Positions 43,726-52,652 of a stretch of 64,000 nucleotides of DNA are shown one piece after another. The number at the start of each line of letters is the position of its first letter. The first letter of the stretch is position 1. A model generated the notes under the pieces. It was given only the letters and a program-made list of their open reading frames with translations. It did no database searches and had not been told where the DNA came from. This DNA is from Pseudodonghicola sp048268305 (lineage in GTDB: Bacteria; Pseudomonadota; Alphaproteobacteria; Rhodobacterales; Rhodobacteraceae): the NCBI RefSeq assembly GCF_048268305.1, contig NZ_JBLWVT010000010.1, positions 1 through 64,000 on the forward strand, written 5' to 3'. The translations under genes were made by a program, and so were the position numbers.

Positions 43726-43855
43726 GTCCGAAGAATGCCAGGACCTGATCTCTTCTCAGCTTCTTGCGCAGCACCGCCCGGCCCGCAGCCTCGGCCCCGT
43801 GAGCCTGAAACACATTCTTCGCCAGATCGAGCCCGACCGTGATAATCTCCGACAT
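43726..43855 (-). pseudogene. IS110-family transposase, N-terminal fragment
   Basis: Starting at 43855, the leftward frame reads MSEIITVGLDLAKNVFQAHG and continues to RRDQVLAFFG. This is the start of an IS110-type DEDD transposase, with the first catalytic Asp in GLDLAKN. Similarity stops exactly at the IS3 right end, and the next 12 codons are IS3 sequence. The remaining roughly 85% of the gene is absent, also from the other side of the IS3 copy. Confidence 0.85.
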
Positions 43856-44019
43856 GACCGCTCTCCTTTCTGGATCGTTGCAGACCCACCTTGGCACACA
43901 GATGCCGTCGGGGGCGGTTACAGCATCAGAGCCGATCGAAGGGAACGCTGCTGCGAACACTTGCTTCGGTCTCTAGGGGGAAATCGGCTGGAATCGGCGT
44001 GCCCACTATGGGACTGAAG

Positions 44020-44109
44020 TGGCGGGGAGACAGGGATTCGAACCCTGGGAACGCTCTCACGCTCAACGGTTTTCAAGACCGCCGCATTCGACCACTCTGC
44101 CACCTCCCC
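44020..44109 (-). tRNA. tRNA-Ser (anticodon UGA)
   Basis: Read on the minus strand from 44109: acceptor GGGGAGG, D-arm with GCAGAGTGGTCGAATGC, anticodon loop CTTGAAA (anticodon TGA), a long variable arm (about 17 nt) and T-arm GGGTTCGAATCCC. It closes with TCTCCCC, discriminator G and an encoded CCA at 44020-44022. The long variable arm is diagnostic of serine. Its 3' end faces the accessory region, the usual orientation for tRNA-targeted integration. Confidence 0.96.
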
Positions 44110-44403
44110 GGCGCGAGCCGGTGTAAGGCGCGTCGCAGGCTCAGGCAAGTGGAAACCGGGGATTTTCTGCCGACGACCGGCCCTCCTGCTTTCCATGCCC
44201 GCGCCCTCACGTTATGATCGCGCCAATCGCCGCGCGGCGTCCGTGTGCAAGTCGGGGTTTGGGGATCCCGTTCAGGCGGCGGAGGGGCAGCCCTCCGCGT
44301 CGGGGTCGTGCGGTGGCAGGACCGGGTCAACCGGCATGAGCATAAGGGCTTGGGCGCAGGGGCGCGGGATCGAACCCGCCGCCGACAGGCAAGGAACGTG
44401 AAG
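44110..44403. other. Spacer between tRNA-Ser and SPOR lipoprotein gene
   Basis: A 294-bp spacer that should hold the tRNA promoter on the minus strand and the promoter of the rightward dacC-tmk-holB string. AAGGAA lies 7 nt before the ATG at 44404. No other clear signal. Confidence 0.45.
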
Positions 44404-45285
44404 ATGAATCGAGCAAATCCCAGACTCCGGCGCCCGCTTCATGCGGTCGGGCGTCCGGCGCGGCTAGCCATGCTATGCAGTGCCATGGCCCTGCTGGCCG
44501 CCTGCGAAGAGGGCCCGAAAATGCCCGGTTTCCTGAAACCCGGCGCCAAGAGCGAACAATCCGCCCCGGCGCAAAGCTCGCGCACCAAGCTGGTCGCCCG
44601 CGACGTCGAGGCGCCCGAGGTCTTCCAGGTGACCGAGACCGGGCTTTGGGATGGACGCCCCTCGCTCGGCGGCGTCTGGGTGGCGCATCCCGACGTCAAG
44701 GATCCCGAACGGGTGATCATCCGCAACACCGCGAACGGCAAGTTCGTCATCGGCGCCCTGTTCCGACGCGAACGTGCCATCCCCGGGCCGCGCATCCAGG
44801 CCTCGTCCGACGCGGCCGAGGCGCTGGGGATGCTGGCCGGCGCGCCGGTCGAGCTGAACGTGACCGCGCTGCGCCGCGAGGCGCTGACGCCCGCCGAGGA
44901 CGAGGGCACCGCCACCAGCCCCGAGGCGCCGGCAGAGGTCGAGGCCAGCAGCCTGACCCCCGCCCCCACGGCGAGCGTCGCAGCCAAGCCGGCCGAAACC
45001 AAGCCTGCCGCGTCGAAGGCCGCCCCGAAAGCCGGCACGCCGAAGTCGTCGTTGCCCAAGCCCTATGTCCAGCTGGGCATCTTCAGCGTCAAAGCCAATG
45101 CCGAACGCACCGCCGGCCAGATGCGCAATGCCAGCATGAAGCCCACCGTGCTCGAGCAGGAGTTGAACGGAAAACAGTTCTGGCGGGTCGTCGTCGGCCC
45201 GGCGCGCACTAAATCCGAACTCAACAGCCTGCTGAAGGAAGTGAAGGAAACAGGATTCTCGGATGCCTATGCCGTCTCGAACTGA
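44404..45285 (+). CDS. SPOR-domain lipoprotein
   Basis: A 293-residue envelope protein. The signal peptide ends with lipobox LLAAC (about residues 24-28), so it should be lipid-anchored in the envelope. A central region with an RlpA/SPOR-like beta segment (VFQVTETGLWDG...) is followed by an Ala/Pro/Lys-rich linker (about 165-220) and a C-terminal SPOR domain (about 222-292, PYVQLGIFSVKANAERTAGQ). SPOR domains bind denuded peptidoglycan at septa. It overlaps the DD-carboxypeptidase gene, whose product works on the same polymer. A GTG two codons upstream is an alternative start. Confidence 0.85.
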   Translation: MNRANPRLRRPLHAVGRPARLAMLCSAMALLAACEEGPKMPGFLKPGAKSEQSAPAQSSRTKLVARDVEAPEVFQVTETGLWDGRPSLGGVWVAHPDVKDPERVIIRNTANGKFVIGALFRRERAIPGPRIQASSDAAEALGMLAGAPVELNVTALRREALTPAEDEGTATSPEAPAEVEASSLTPAPTASVAAKPAETKPAASKAAPKAGTPKSSLPKPYVQLGIFSVKANAERTAGQMRNASMKPTVLEQELNGKQFWRVVVGPARTKSELNSLLKEVKETGFSDAYAVSN

Positions 45286-46474
45286 TCTCCGCCCCGCCGC
45301 TCAAACCGCCCGCCGCGCCCTGCGCCTGAGCGCCCTGGCTTTCTCGGCCCTGCTCTGGGCCCTGCCGGCCTCGGCCTTCGACACCCGGGCGCGCGCCGCC
45401 TATATCCTGGACCAGACAACCGACACGGTGCTCCTGGCCAAGAACGCGGATGAGGCGATCCCGCCGGCCTCGATGTCGAAACTGATGACGCTCTATGTCG
45501 CTTTCGAAGCGCTGCGCGACGGTCGGCTGACACTGGACGAACGGCTGCCGGTATCGCAGCACGCGATGAGCTATGGCGGCTCCACCATGTTCCTCGATAC
45601 CACCGACCGGGTGAAGGTCGAGGATCTGCTGCAGGGCATCATCGTGCTCTCCGGCAACGATGCCTGCGCGGTGATCGCCGAGGCGCTGAGCCCCGATGGC
45701 ACCGAGGCGGGCTTTGCCCGCTACATGACCCAGCGGGCCAAGCAGTTGGGCATGACGCAGTCGACCTTCGCCAATTCCAACGGCTGGCCGGCCCCCGGCC
45801 ATCTGATGTCGGTGCATGACCTGGCGATTCTGGCGCAGCACATCATCAACGATTTCCCCCAATATTACCCGCTGTTCTCGGAAACCCGTTTCAATTTCGA
45901 CGGCCGCGCGCCATCGAACACCCAGAACCGCAACCCGCTGCTGAGCCTCGGGATCGGCGCCGACGGGCTGAAGACCGGCCACACCGAAGAGGCGGGTTAT
46001 GGTCTTGTCGGCTCGGCCAAGCAGGGCGACCGGCGGGTGATCTTCGTGGTCTCCGGCCTGCCCAGCAAGGAAGCCCGCGCCGATGAGGCGGAGGCGATCG
46101 TCAACTGGTCCTTTCGCCAATTTGCCAAGAAAACCCTCGTCCATGACGGCACCCCCGTCGCCCAGGCCAAAGTTTGGATGGGACGCGAGCCGACGGTAGA
46201 TCTGGTGCCCGAGGGTGACCTGACCCTGCTGCTGCCAGCGATGTCCTCGGACGATGTGCAGGCCGAGGTGGTCTATACCGGCCCGGTCCATGCGCCGATC
46301 ACCAAGGGCCAGAAACTGGCCGATCTGGTCTTCACCCCCGAGGGCATGGGCGAAATCCGCCGGCCGCTGGTGGCGGCGAATGACGTGCCGACCGGGGGCT
46401 TTCTGGTACGGGTGCAGACCGCCGTCAAAGTCCTGTTCGGGCGGGTGATCAATGGTCCCGAGGGGGCGATGTGA
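45263..46474 (+). CDS. dacC: D-alanyl-D-alanine carboxypeptidase (penicillin-binding protein 5/6 type)
   Basis: A 403-residue periplasmic serine peptidase that trims the terminal D-Ala of peptidoglycan stems. Signal peptide about 1-37 (ALPASA). Active-site motifs: SxxK in PASMSKLMT, SGN in VLSGNDAC, and KTG in DGLKTGHT. The C-terminal PBP5-associated beta domain spans about 285-375. The start overlaps the SPOR gene by 23 nt and its end overlaps tmk by GTGA, giving a tightly coupled string. The symbol is by general family use. Confidence 0.9.
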   Translation: MPMPSRTDLRPAAQTARRALRLSALAFSALLWALPASAFDTRARAAYILDQTTDTVLLAKNADEAIPPASMSKLMTLYVAFEALRDGRLTLDERLPVSQHAMSYGGSTMFLDTTDRVKVEDLLQGIIVLSGNDACAVIAEALSPDGTEAGFARYMTQRAKQLGMTQSTFANSNGWPAPGHLMSVHDLAILAQHIINDFPQYYPLFSETRFNFDGRAPSNTQNRNPLLSLGIGADGLKTGHTEEAGYGLVGSAKQGDRRVIFVVSGLPSKEARADEAEAIVNWSFRQFAKKTLVHDGTPVAQAKVWMGREPTVDLVPEGDLTLLLPAMSSDDVQAEVVYTGPVHAPITKGQKLADLVFTPEGMGEIRRPLVAANDVPTGGFLVRVQTAVKVLFGRVINGPEGAM

Positions 46475-47097
46475 CCTCATCGGGTCGGTTCATTACCTTT
46501 GAGGGCATCGACGGCTCCGGCAAATCGACCCAGGCGCGGCTTTTGGCCGAGGCGCTGCGCGCACGTGGCCGCGAGGTGGTGCTGACCCGCGAACCCGGCG
46601 GATCGCCCGGGGCGGAGGAAATCCGCCGTCTGGTGCTGGAGGGAGACCCCGACCGCTGGTCGGCGGAAACCGAAATCCTGCTGTTCACCGCCGCCCGGCG
46701 CGACCATCTGGAACGCACGATCGCCCCGGCGCTGGCCGCCGGCCAGGTGGTGGTCTGCGACCGCTTCGCCGACAGCACCCGGATGTATCAGGGCCTGTCG
46801 CGCGGCGATCTCAGGGCGCTGGTCGACCAGCTTCACGGCCTGATGATCGGCCGCGAACCCGATCTGACGCTATTGATCGACATGGACCCGGAACTCGGCC
46901 TCTCCCGCGCCAGGGGGCGCAAGGGGCACGAGGAACGGTTCGAGGATATGGGCATCGAGCTGCAACGCCGGATGCGTGCTGGTTTTCTGGCGCTGGCCGG
47001 GGAATTCCCCGCCCGCTTTCGCGTCATTGACGGCGGCCGGCCGATGGAGGCCGTCACCGCCGATGTCTTGGCAGCGGTGGAGCGCGAGCTGGCATGA
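46471..47097 (+). CDS. tmk: Thymidylate kinase
   Basis: A 208-residue kinase that makes dTDP from dTMP. It has P-loop FEGIDGSGKST near 8-18, the DRFADST substrate motif at about 92-98, and the LID region SRARGRKGHEERFED. It uses a GTG start overlapping the dacC stop and overlaps holB by ATGA. The tmk-holB-tatD order is typical of many bacteria. Confidence 0.95.
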   Translation: MTSSGRFITFEGIDGSGKSTQARLLAEALRARGREVVLTREPGGSPGAEEIRRLVLEGDPDRWSAETEILLFTAARRDHLERTIAPALAAGQVVVCDRFADSTRMYQGLSRGDLRALVDQLHGLMIGREPDLTLLIDMDPELGLSRARGRKGHEERFEDMGIELQRRMRAGFLALAGEFPARFRVIDGGRPMEAVTADVLAAVERELA

Positions 47098-48212
47098 GCG
47101 ACGCCGCCCCCGCCGCCGATCAGGTTCCCGGCGCCCCGCACCCGCGCGAAACCCCCACCCTTTTCGGTCAAGACGCTGCCGAACAGGCCTTCCTGACCGC
47201 CTATAATTCCGGCCGGCTGCATCACGGCTGGCTGCTGACCGGCCCGCGCGGCGTCGGCAAGGCAACGCTGGCCTGGCGCATCGCGCGTTTCCTGCTGGCC
47301 ACTCCGCCGGCCGAAGACGATGGGCTCTTCAGCGCGCCGCCAGCGCCCATAACGCTCGACATCGACCCGGAACATCCGGTGGCGCATCGCCTGTTGGCGG
47401 GCTCCGACCCCGGGCTGATCACCATCACCCGCAGCGTCAACGACAAGACCGGCCGGCTGCGCGACGAGATCGTCGTCGATGACGTGCGGGTGCTGAACCG
47501 CTTCTTCGGCCTCTCGGCCACCGACGGCGGCCGCCGGGTGGTGATTGTCGATTGCGCCGACGAGATGAACGTGAACGCCGCCAATGCGCTGCTGAAGATG
47601 CTGGAGGAGCCGCCGGCGCGCACCACGCTGCTGCTGATCTCGCATCGCCCCTCGGGGCTGTTGCCGACGATCCGCTCGCGCTGCCGCACCCTGCGCCTGT
47701 CGCCGCTGTCCCCCGCGGACATGGGCCGGGCGCTGGAACAGGCCGGCGTGGCGATGCCCGGCAATGCCGGTCACCTGACCGCGCTCGCCGCCGGATCGGT
47801 CGGCGCGGCACTGCGGCTGACCGCGCTCGGCGGGCTCGACCTCTATGCCGAGCTGATCGCGCTGCTGGCGACCCTGCCCCGGCTGGATCGGCCGCGCGCC
47901 CTCGCCCTGGCCGAAACCGCCGCGCAACGCGGCGCAGGCGACCGCTTCGACCTGCTGCTCGACCTGATCGACACCGCGCTGGCCCGCCTCGCCCGCACCG
48001 GCGCCGCCGGCCAGCCGCCGCAGCCCGAGGCCGCGCGAGGCGAGGCCGAAACCCTGACCCGGCTGGCACCGAATGCCCATAGCGCACGCGCCTGGGCCGA
48101 TGCGGCGGCCGAGATCACCGCCCGCAGCCGCCATGGCAAGGCGGTCAACCTTGACCCCGCCGCGCTTGTCCTAGATACGGTTTTCAAGATGCAAAAGACC
48201 GCCGCGGGCTGA
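47094..48212 (+). CDS. holB: DNA polymerase III subunit delta'
   Basis: A 372-residue clamp-loader subunit. AAA+ region about 25-215 with GWLLTGPRGVGKATLAWRI (P-loop-like), a DCADEMNVNAANALLKMLEEPP stretch and the LLLISHRPSGLLPTIRSRC segment with SRC. The C-terminal helical collar follows. The overlap with tmk by 4 nt supports coupling. Confidence 0.93.
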   Translation: MSDAAPAADQVPGAPHPRETPTLFGQDAAEQAFLTAYNSGRLHHGWLLTGPRGVGKATLAWRIARFLLATPPAEDDGLFSAPPAPITLDIDPEHPVAHRLLAGSDPGLITITRSVNDKTGRLRDEIVVDDVRVLNRFFGLSATDGGRRVVIVDCADEMNVNAANALLKMLEEPPARTTLLLISHRPSGLLPTIRSRCRTLRLSPLSPADMGRALEQAGVAMPGNAGHLTALAAGSVGAALRLTALGGLDLYAELIALLATLPRLDRPRALALAETAAQRGAGDRFDLLLDLIDTALARLARTGAAGQPPQPEAARGEAETLTRLAPNAHSARAWADAAAEITARSRHGKAVNLDPAALVLDTVFKMQKTAAG

Positions 48213-48289
48213 TCCCCGCCCGAACGCCCGCTCCGGCACCAGGCCGCCCCGGGAGAGCACCGCGCGGCGCGACAACTGACCGGAAGACG

Positions 48290-49105
48290 ATGACCGACCA
48301 AGCCCAACCGGAAATCACCGACAGCCATTGCCACCTGGATTTCGCCGATTTCGACGGAGAGGTCGACGCGGTGATCGCGCGCGCCGCCGAAGCAGGCGTG
48401 ACCCGCATGGTGACGATCTGCACCAGGCTGAAGCACGAACCCCGCGTCCGCGCCCTTGCCGAGGCGCATGATCCGGTCTTCTTCGCCGCCGGCACCCATC
48501 CGATGAGCGCTGCCGAGGAACCGATGGCCACGGTCGACGAACTCATCGCCCTCGCCCAGCATCCGAAATTCGTGGGCCTGGGCGAAACCGGGCTCGATTA
48601 CCACTACACCCCGGAGTCGGCTGCGGTGCAGCAGCAAAGCCTGCGCGTCCATGTCACCGCCGCGCGCGAAACCGGGCTGCCGCTGATCATCCACGCCCGC
48701 GACGCCGATGACGACATGGCCCGCATCCTGACCGAGGAATACCGCAAGGGCGCCTATTCCTGCGTGATGCATTGTTTCTCCTCCTCGGCGGAGCTGGGCA
48801 AGGCGATGCTCGATCTGGGATTCTACCTGTCGATGTCCGGCATCGCCGCCTTCCCGAAAAGCAAGGAGCTGCGCGACATCTTCGCGGCAGCCCCCCTCGA
48901 CCGCATCCTGGTCGAGACCGACAGCCCCTATCTGGCGCCGCCGCCGCATCGCGGCAGGCGCAACGAACCGGCCTATTCCGCGCTGACCGCCCGCGTCGGG
49001 GCCGAGGTCTTCGGCCTCGACTATGCCGCCTTCGCGGCACAGACCCAGCAGAATTTCGACCGTCTCTTCTCCAAGGCCGCCACCTGGCGCAAGGAGGCAG
49101 AATGA
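48290..49105 (+). CDS. TatD-family metal-dependent hydrolase
   Basis: A 271-residue TIM-barrel deoxyribonuclease/hydrolase. It has the metal-ligand motif DSHCHLDF at about 10-17, GLGETGLDYHY, HARDADDD, MHCFSSS and ETDSPYLAPPPHRG near 204-217. It is encoded 77 nt after holB, the common tmk-holB-tatD arrangement. It overlaps the MBL gene by ATGA. Confidence 0.93.
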   Translation: MTDQAQPEITDSHCHLDFADFDGEVDAVIARAAEAGVTRMVTICTRLKHEPRVRALAEAHDPVFFAAGTHPMSAAEEPMATVDELIALAQHPKFVGLGETGLDYHYTPESAAVQQQSLRVHVTAARETGLPLIIHARDADDDMARILTEEYRKGAYSCVMHCFSSSAELGKAMLDLGFYLSMSGIAAFPKSKELRDIFAAAPLDRILVETDSPYLAPPPHRGRRNEPAYSALTARVGAEVFGLDYAAFAAQTQQNFDRLFSKAATWRKEAE

Positions 49106-49902
49106 GCAACCTGCGCATCACCATCCTCGGCTGCGGCTCGTCCGGCGGGGTGCCGCGGCTGGGCGGCCACTGGGGCGCCTGCGATCCGCTGAACCCGCGC
49201 AACCGGCGCCGGCGCTGCTCGATCCTGGTCGAACGCGACGGGCCCGAGGGCACCACCTCGGTGCTGATCGACACCGGCCCTGACATGCGCGACCAGCTTC
49301 TGGGCACCGATACCGGCCGGCTTGACGGGGTGATCTATACCCATGCCCATGCCGATCATGTCCACGGCATCGACGATCTGCGGATGATCGTCTTCAACAT
49401 GCGCGCCCGAATCCCGGTCTGGGCCGATGGCGACACCCAGAACGCATTGCTCAACCGCTTCGCCTATGCCTTTGTACAGCCCGAGGGCTCGCCCTATCCG
49501 CCGATCCTCGATCTGCGTTCGATCAGCGGCCCGTTCGAGGTCAGCGGCCCCGGCGGCCCGATCCCCTTCCGTCCGTTCCGGGTCGGCCATGGCTCGATCG
49601 ACGCGCTCGGCTTCCGGATCGGCGATATCGCCTATCTGCCCGACGTGGCCGAGATCTATGACGATGCCTGGAGCGAACTGCAGGATCTCGACTGCTGGAT
49701 CCTCGACACCCTGCGTTATACCCCGCACCCGACCCATTCGCACCTGAGCCAGTCGCTCGACTGGATCGAGCGGGTCGGTGCCAAGCGTGCGGTGCTGACG
49801 AACATGCACATCGACCTCGATTATTCCACGCTCGATTCCGAAACCCCGGCCCATATCACCCCCGCCTTCGACGGCATGGTGATCACTGGCGATCTGACCT
49901 AG
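49102..49902 (+). CDS. MBL-fold metallohydrolase (PhnP-like)
   Basis: A 266-residue metallo-beta-lactamase-fold protein with an N-terminal GCGSSGGVPRLGG, the THAHADHVHGIDDLR metal motif (about 75-89) and later His/Asp ligands. The pattern matches PhnP-type phosphodiesterases often found directly after tatD. The start overlaps the tatD stop. Likely a cyclic phosphodiesterase; substrate unproven. Confidence 0.85.
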   Translation: MSNLRITILGCGSSGGVPRLGGHWGACDPLNPRNRRRRCSILVERDGPEGTTSVLIDTGPDMRDQLLGTDTGRLDGVIYTHAHADHVHGIDDLRMIVFNMRARIPVWADGDTQNALLNRFAYAFVQPEGSPYPPILDLRSISGPFEVSGPGGPIPFRPFRVGHGSIDALGFRIGDIAYLPDVAEIYDDAWSELQDLDCWILDTLRYTPHPTHSHLSQSLDWIERVGAKRAVLTNMHIDLDYSTLDSETPAHITPAFDGMVITGDLT

Positions 49903-49973
49903 GCCCCCACCCTCCTCCTGGCCCGAACACTCTCACCGAAGGCCTCCAGCAGCAGTCAAAGGCACCAGGGCCC

Positions 49974-50906
49974 ATGTTTCAAAGCCTGATCGACGTCATC
50001 CTGCCGGTCTTCCTGGTGATCGGCGCCGGCTATGCCGCGACGCGGGCGGGCTATTTCAACCAAGGGCATATCGACGGCATCCTGCGGTTCACCCAAGGGT
50101 TCGCGGTGCCCTGCCTGCTGTTCAGCGCGATCTCGCATCTCGATCTCAAGGCCAGCTTCGATCCGCGTCTTCTGGTCAGCTTCTATTCCGCCGCGCTGAT
50201 CTGCTTCCTGCTCGGCCTCTTCGGGGCGCGCTTCCTGTTCAACCGCGATTGGGAGGACGCCGTCGCCATCGGCTTCTGCTGCCTGTTCTCGAACTCGGTC
50301 CTGCTCGGCCTGCCGATCACCGAACGGGCCTATGGGCCCGACAACCTGACCGGCAACTATGCCATCATCGCCTTCCATTCGCCGTTCTGCTACGGCGTCG
50401 GCATCACCGCGATGGAGGCGATCCGCAGCCGCGGTCGCGGCGGCAGGCACATGGCCCGCGCGGTGCTGACGGCGATGTTCAGCAACGTGCTGATCGTGGC
50501 GATCGCGCTCGGCTTCATCGTCAACCTGACCGGGCTGCATCTGTTCGGGGCCGCCGAACAGGCGCTGGCGCTGATCACCCGCACCGCCCTGCCCGGCGCG
50601 CTCTTCGCGCTCGGCGGCGTGCTGGTGCAATACAAGCCCGAAGGCGACATGAAGACGATCCTCTTCGTCTGCGCCCTGTCGCTGATGGCGCATCCGGCGC
50701 TGACCTTCCTCTTCGGCAAGGGCTTTGGCCTGCCGCAGGATCTGTTCCGCTCGGGGGTGCTCAACGCCTCGATGGCGCCGGGGTTCAACGCCTATATCTT
50801 CGCCAATATGTACGGCCGGGCCAAGCGCGTCGCCGCCTCCTCGGTGCTGATCGCCACCGGCAGCTCGATCCTGACCGTGTGGTTCTGGCTCTTCATCCTG
50901 GGTTGA
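49974..50906 (+). CDS. AEC-family permease
   Basis: A 310-residue polytopic inner-membrane protein of the auxin-efflux-carrier/malonate transporter family, with about ten helices and the NSVLLGLPITERAYG motif near residue 103. It lies between the MBL gene and a UPF0173 gene. A likely substrate is a small organic acid, but this is not shown. Confidence 0.85.
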   Translation: MFQSLIDVILPVFLVIGAGYAATRAGYFNQGHIDGILRFTQGFAVPCLLFSAISHLDLKASFDPRLLVSFYSAALICFLLGLFGARFLFNRDWEDAVAIGFCCLFSNSVLLGLPITERAYGPDNLTGNYAIIAFHSPFCYGVGITAMEAIRSRGRGGRHMARAVLTAMFSNVLIVAIALGFIVNLTGLHLFGAAEQALALITRTALPGALFALGGVLVQYKPEGDMKTILFVCALSLMAHPALTFLFGKGFGLPQDLFRSGVLNASMAPGFNAYIFANMYGRAKRVAASSVLIATGSSILTVWFWLFILG

Positions 50907-50977
50907 GACCGGCCCGGCTGGTCATCGCAGGCCAGCGTGCTAGTCTGATCGTCGAGAGACATTCAGGAGGACATCCC

Positions 50978-51670
50978 ATGAAGATCATCTGGCTCGGCCA
51001 CGGCTCCTTCCGGATCGAGGCCGGCGGCGCGGTGCTGCTGCTCGATCCCTGGTTCACCGGCAACCCGATGCTGCCCGAGGACCAACACGAGGCCGCCATC
51101 ACCGGCGCGACCCATATCCTGCTGACCCATGCGCATTTCGACCATGCCGCCGATGTGCTGGAACTGGCGAAAAAGCTCAGCATCCCGATCGTCGGCCAAT
51201 TCGATCTGATGAGCTATTGGGGCGAGACCAAGGGAGTGGAAACCGTCGGCTTCAACAAGGGCGGCACGGTCGATCTGGCCGGCGCCAAGGTGTCGATGGT
51301 CAATGCCGAACATTCCTCGACCCTCGCCAGCCCCGACGGCCCGCGCGCCGGCGGCACCGAGGCCGGCTATATGATCCGGGCCGAGGGCAAGACGCTCTAT
51401 TGCAGCGGCGACACCGACATCATGGCGGATATGGAGTGGATGGGGGATTACTACAAACCCGACATCGGCATTATGTCCTCGGGCGGCTATTTCACCATGG
51501 ACATGGACAAGGTCGCCTATGCCGCCAAGCGGTATTTCAACTTCAAGACGCTGATCCCGGCGCATTACCGCACCTTCCCGCTGCTGGAGCAATCGGCCGA
51601 AAAGCTGGTCGCCGCGCTGCCGGGAGTGGCGGTGATCGAACCCGAGGTGATGCAGCCGATCGAGGTCTGA
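50978..51670 (+). CDS. UPF0173-family MBL-fold hydrolase
   Basis: A 230-residue metal-dependent hydrolase of the UPF0173 group. LTHAHFDHAADV carries the HxHxDH metal motif, and the N-terminal WLGHGSFRIE and LDPWFTGNP are conserved. TTCAGGAGG lies just before the ATG at 50978. It probably stands alone or follows the permease; its end faces the IclR gene across a strong hairpin. Confidence 0.88.
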   Translation: MKIIWLGHGSFRIEAGGAVLLLDPWFTGNPMLPEDQHEAAITGATHILLTHAHFDHAADVLELAKKLSIPIVGQFDLMSYWGETKGVETVGFNKGGTVDLAGAKVSMVNAEHSSTLASPDGPRAGGTEAGYMIRAEGKTLYCSGDTDIMADMEWMGDYYKPDIGIMSSGGYFTMDMDKVAYAAKRYFNFKTLIPAHYRTFPLLEQSAEKLVAALPGVAVIEPEVMQPIEV

Positions 51671-51679
51671 GGCAGTTTC

Positions 51680-51707
51680 GGCGCCGCCCGCGATGCGCGG
51701 CGGCGCC
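51680..51707. terminator. Hairpin between convergent UPF0173 and IclR genes
   Basis: GGCGCCGCC (51680-51688) pairs with GGCGGCGCC (51699-51707). GCG/CGC extend the stem inward around an ATG loop with one bulged C. It sits between convergent ends and can terminate both. No T-run follows, so it may work with Rho or as a stabilising end. Confidence 0.55.
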
Positions 51708-51716
51708 TCCCCCCTG

Positions 51717-52577
51717 CTACATCTGATCGGACGACCAGCCGCGATAGCCCAGCGCCTCGGAAATCTGCCGGGCGGCCGCCTTCACCTCCGCCTCGATCTC
51801 GCCGACGATGGGGCTGTCCTCGGCGAAGACGCTGGCGTGGCCGGTGACATTGATCGCGGCGATGGCACGGCCCTGATAGTCGTGCACCGCCACCGCCGCC
51901 GAACCGATATCATGTTCGAAGTTCGCCACGCTCCAGGTCATGCCACGGGCGCGGTCGGTCTCGAGCTGGCGCTGCAGTTCTTCCAGCGTGGTGCGGGTCT
52001 TGTCGGAATAGGCCTCCAGCGCCTGGCCCTGGTACAACTCGCGCAGCTCGGCCGGCGTCAGCTCGGCCAGAAGGATACGCCCGATGGTGGTGGCATGGGC
52101 CGGCAGGCGCGATCCTTCGCGAACCGAACTGGCCAGATGCGACATCGGGGTTTCGCGGGCGAGATAGACGATCTCGCGCCCCTCGCGCACCGCCAGATGC
52201 GCCGACAGACCCAGCTTGGTCGCCAGCGCCTTCAGCACCGGCCGCGCGGTCGGGATGATGCCACGTTCATTCAGCGCCTGGGTCGCTAGGGCGATCACCC
52301 CGGTGCCCAGCCGATAGCCGCCGGCATCGGGCAGCGCCTCGATCATCCGCTCCGCCTCCAGCGTCGCCAGCAGACGGATCAGCGTGGTGCGGTTGATGCC
52401 AATCTCCTTCGCCGTCTGGCTGGAGTTGCGGCAATGGTTGCCGGCCGCGATATGGCGCAGCAGCCGGAAGGCCCGCTCGACCGGGGGAACCGAGTAATCG
52501 GGGCCCGATTTCTGCGCGGGCCCCATATCCTGTTCAGGCAGGGGGAGGGTCATCATGCGGCTCCGAAGGCTTTTCAT
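51717..52577 (-). CDS. IclR-family transcriptional regulator
   Basis: A 286-residue regulator with a DNA-binding region (about 32-90, PPVERAFRLLRHIAAG and INRTTLIRLLATLEAERM) and an effector domain (about 105-280). It is upstream of and co-directional with nothing immediately linked; the next gene to the right, the SDR at 52653, is also leftward. It may control the leftward ligase-hydratase-AtuA cluster. The second of two IclR proteins in the window. Confidence 0.87.
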   Translation of the reverse strand: MKSLRSRMMTLPLPEQDMGPAQKSGPDYSVPPVERAFRLLRHIAAGNHCRNSSQTAKEIGINRTTLIRLLATLEAERMIEALPDAGGYRLGTGVIALATQALNERGIIPTARPVLKALATKLGLSAHLAVREGREIVYLARETPMSHLASSVREGSRLPAHATTIGRILLAELTPAELRELYQGQALEAYSDKTRTTLEELQRQLETDRARGMTWSVANFEHDIGSAAVAVHDYQGRAIAAINVTGHASVFAEDSPIVGEIEAEVKAAARQISEALGYRGWSSDQM

Positions 52578-52652
52578 CCAATATTGAACAAAGCCTTCTT
52601 AATTGATCAATCCCGCAGGGCAACCCCGGAGGGCGCCGAAGCGCCCCCTGCC

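Larger units (their letters stand above)
33285..44019. other. Accessory region (putative island) ending at tRNA-Ser
   Basis: About 10.7 kb between core gene blocks. It contains five regulators of five families, three NAD(P)-dependent reductase genes, a repair-type gene, a truncated tyrosine recombinase, a decayed IS3 copy, an IS110 fragment and a 71-bp direct repeat. Spacers are long and more AT-rich than elsewhere, and codon use looks less GC-extreme. The right edge lies against the 3' end of tRNA-Ser, a common integration point. No matching tRNA 3' repeat was found near the left edge, so the left boundary is approximate. Confidence 0.65.

Noticed and set aside
42352..43728. Target-site duplication around the IS3 element
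   Set aside because: Flanking triplets differ (ACC on the left, GTC on the right), and the flanking gene is not continuous across the element.
33285..44019. Attachment-site duplication of the tRNA-Ser 3' end at the left boundary
   Set aside because: I looked near 33285-33380 for the GGGATTCGAACCC-type tRNA end and did not find it. Degenerate copies cannot be excluded without a search.
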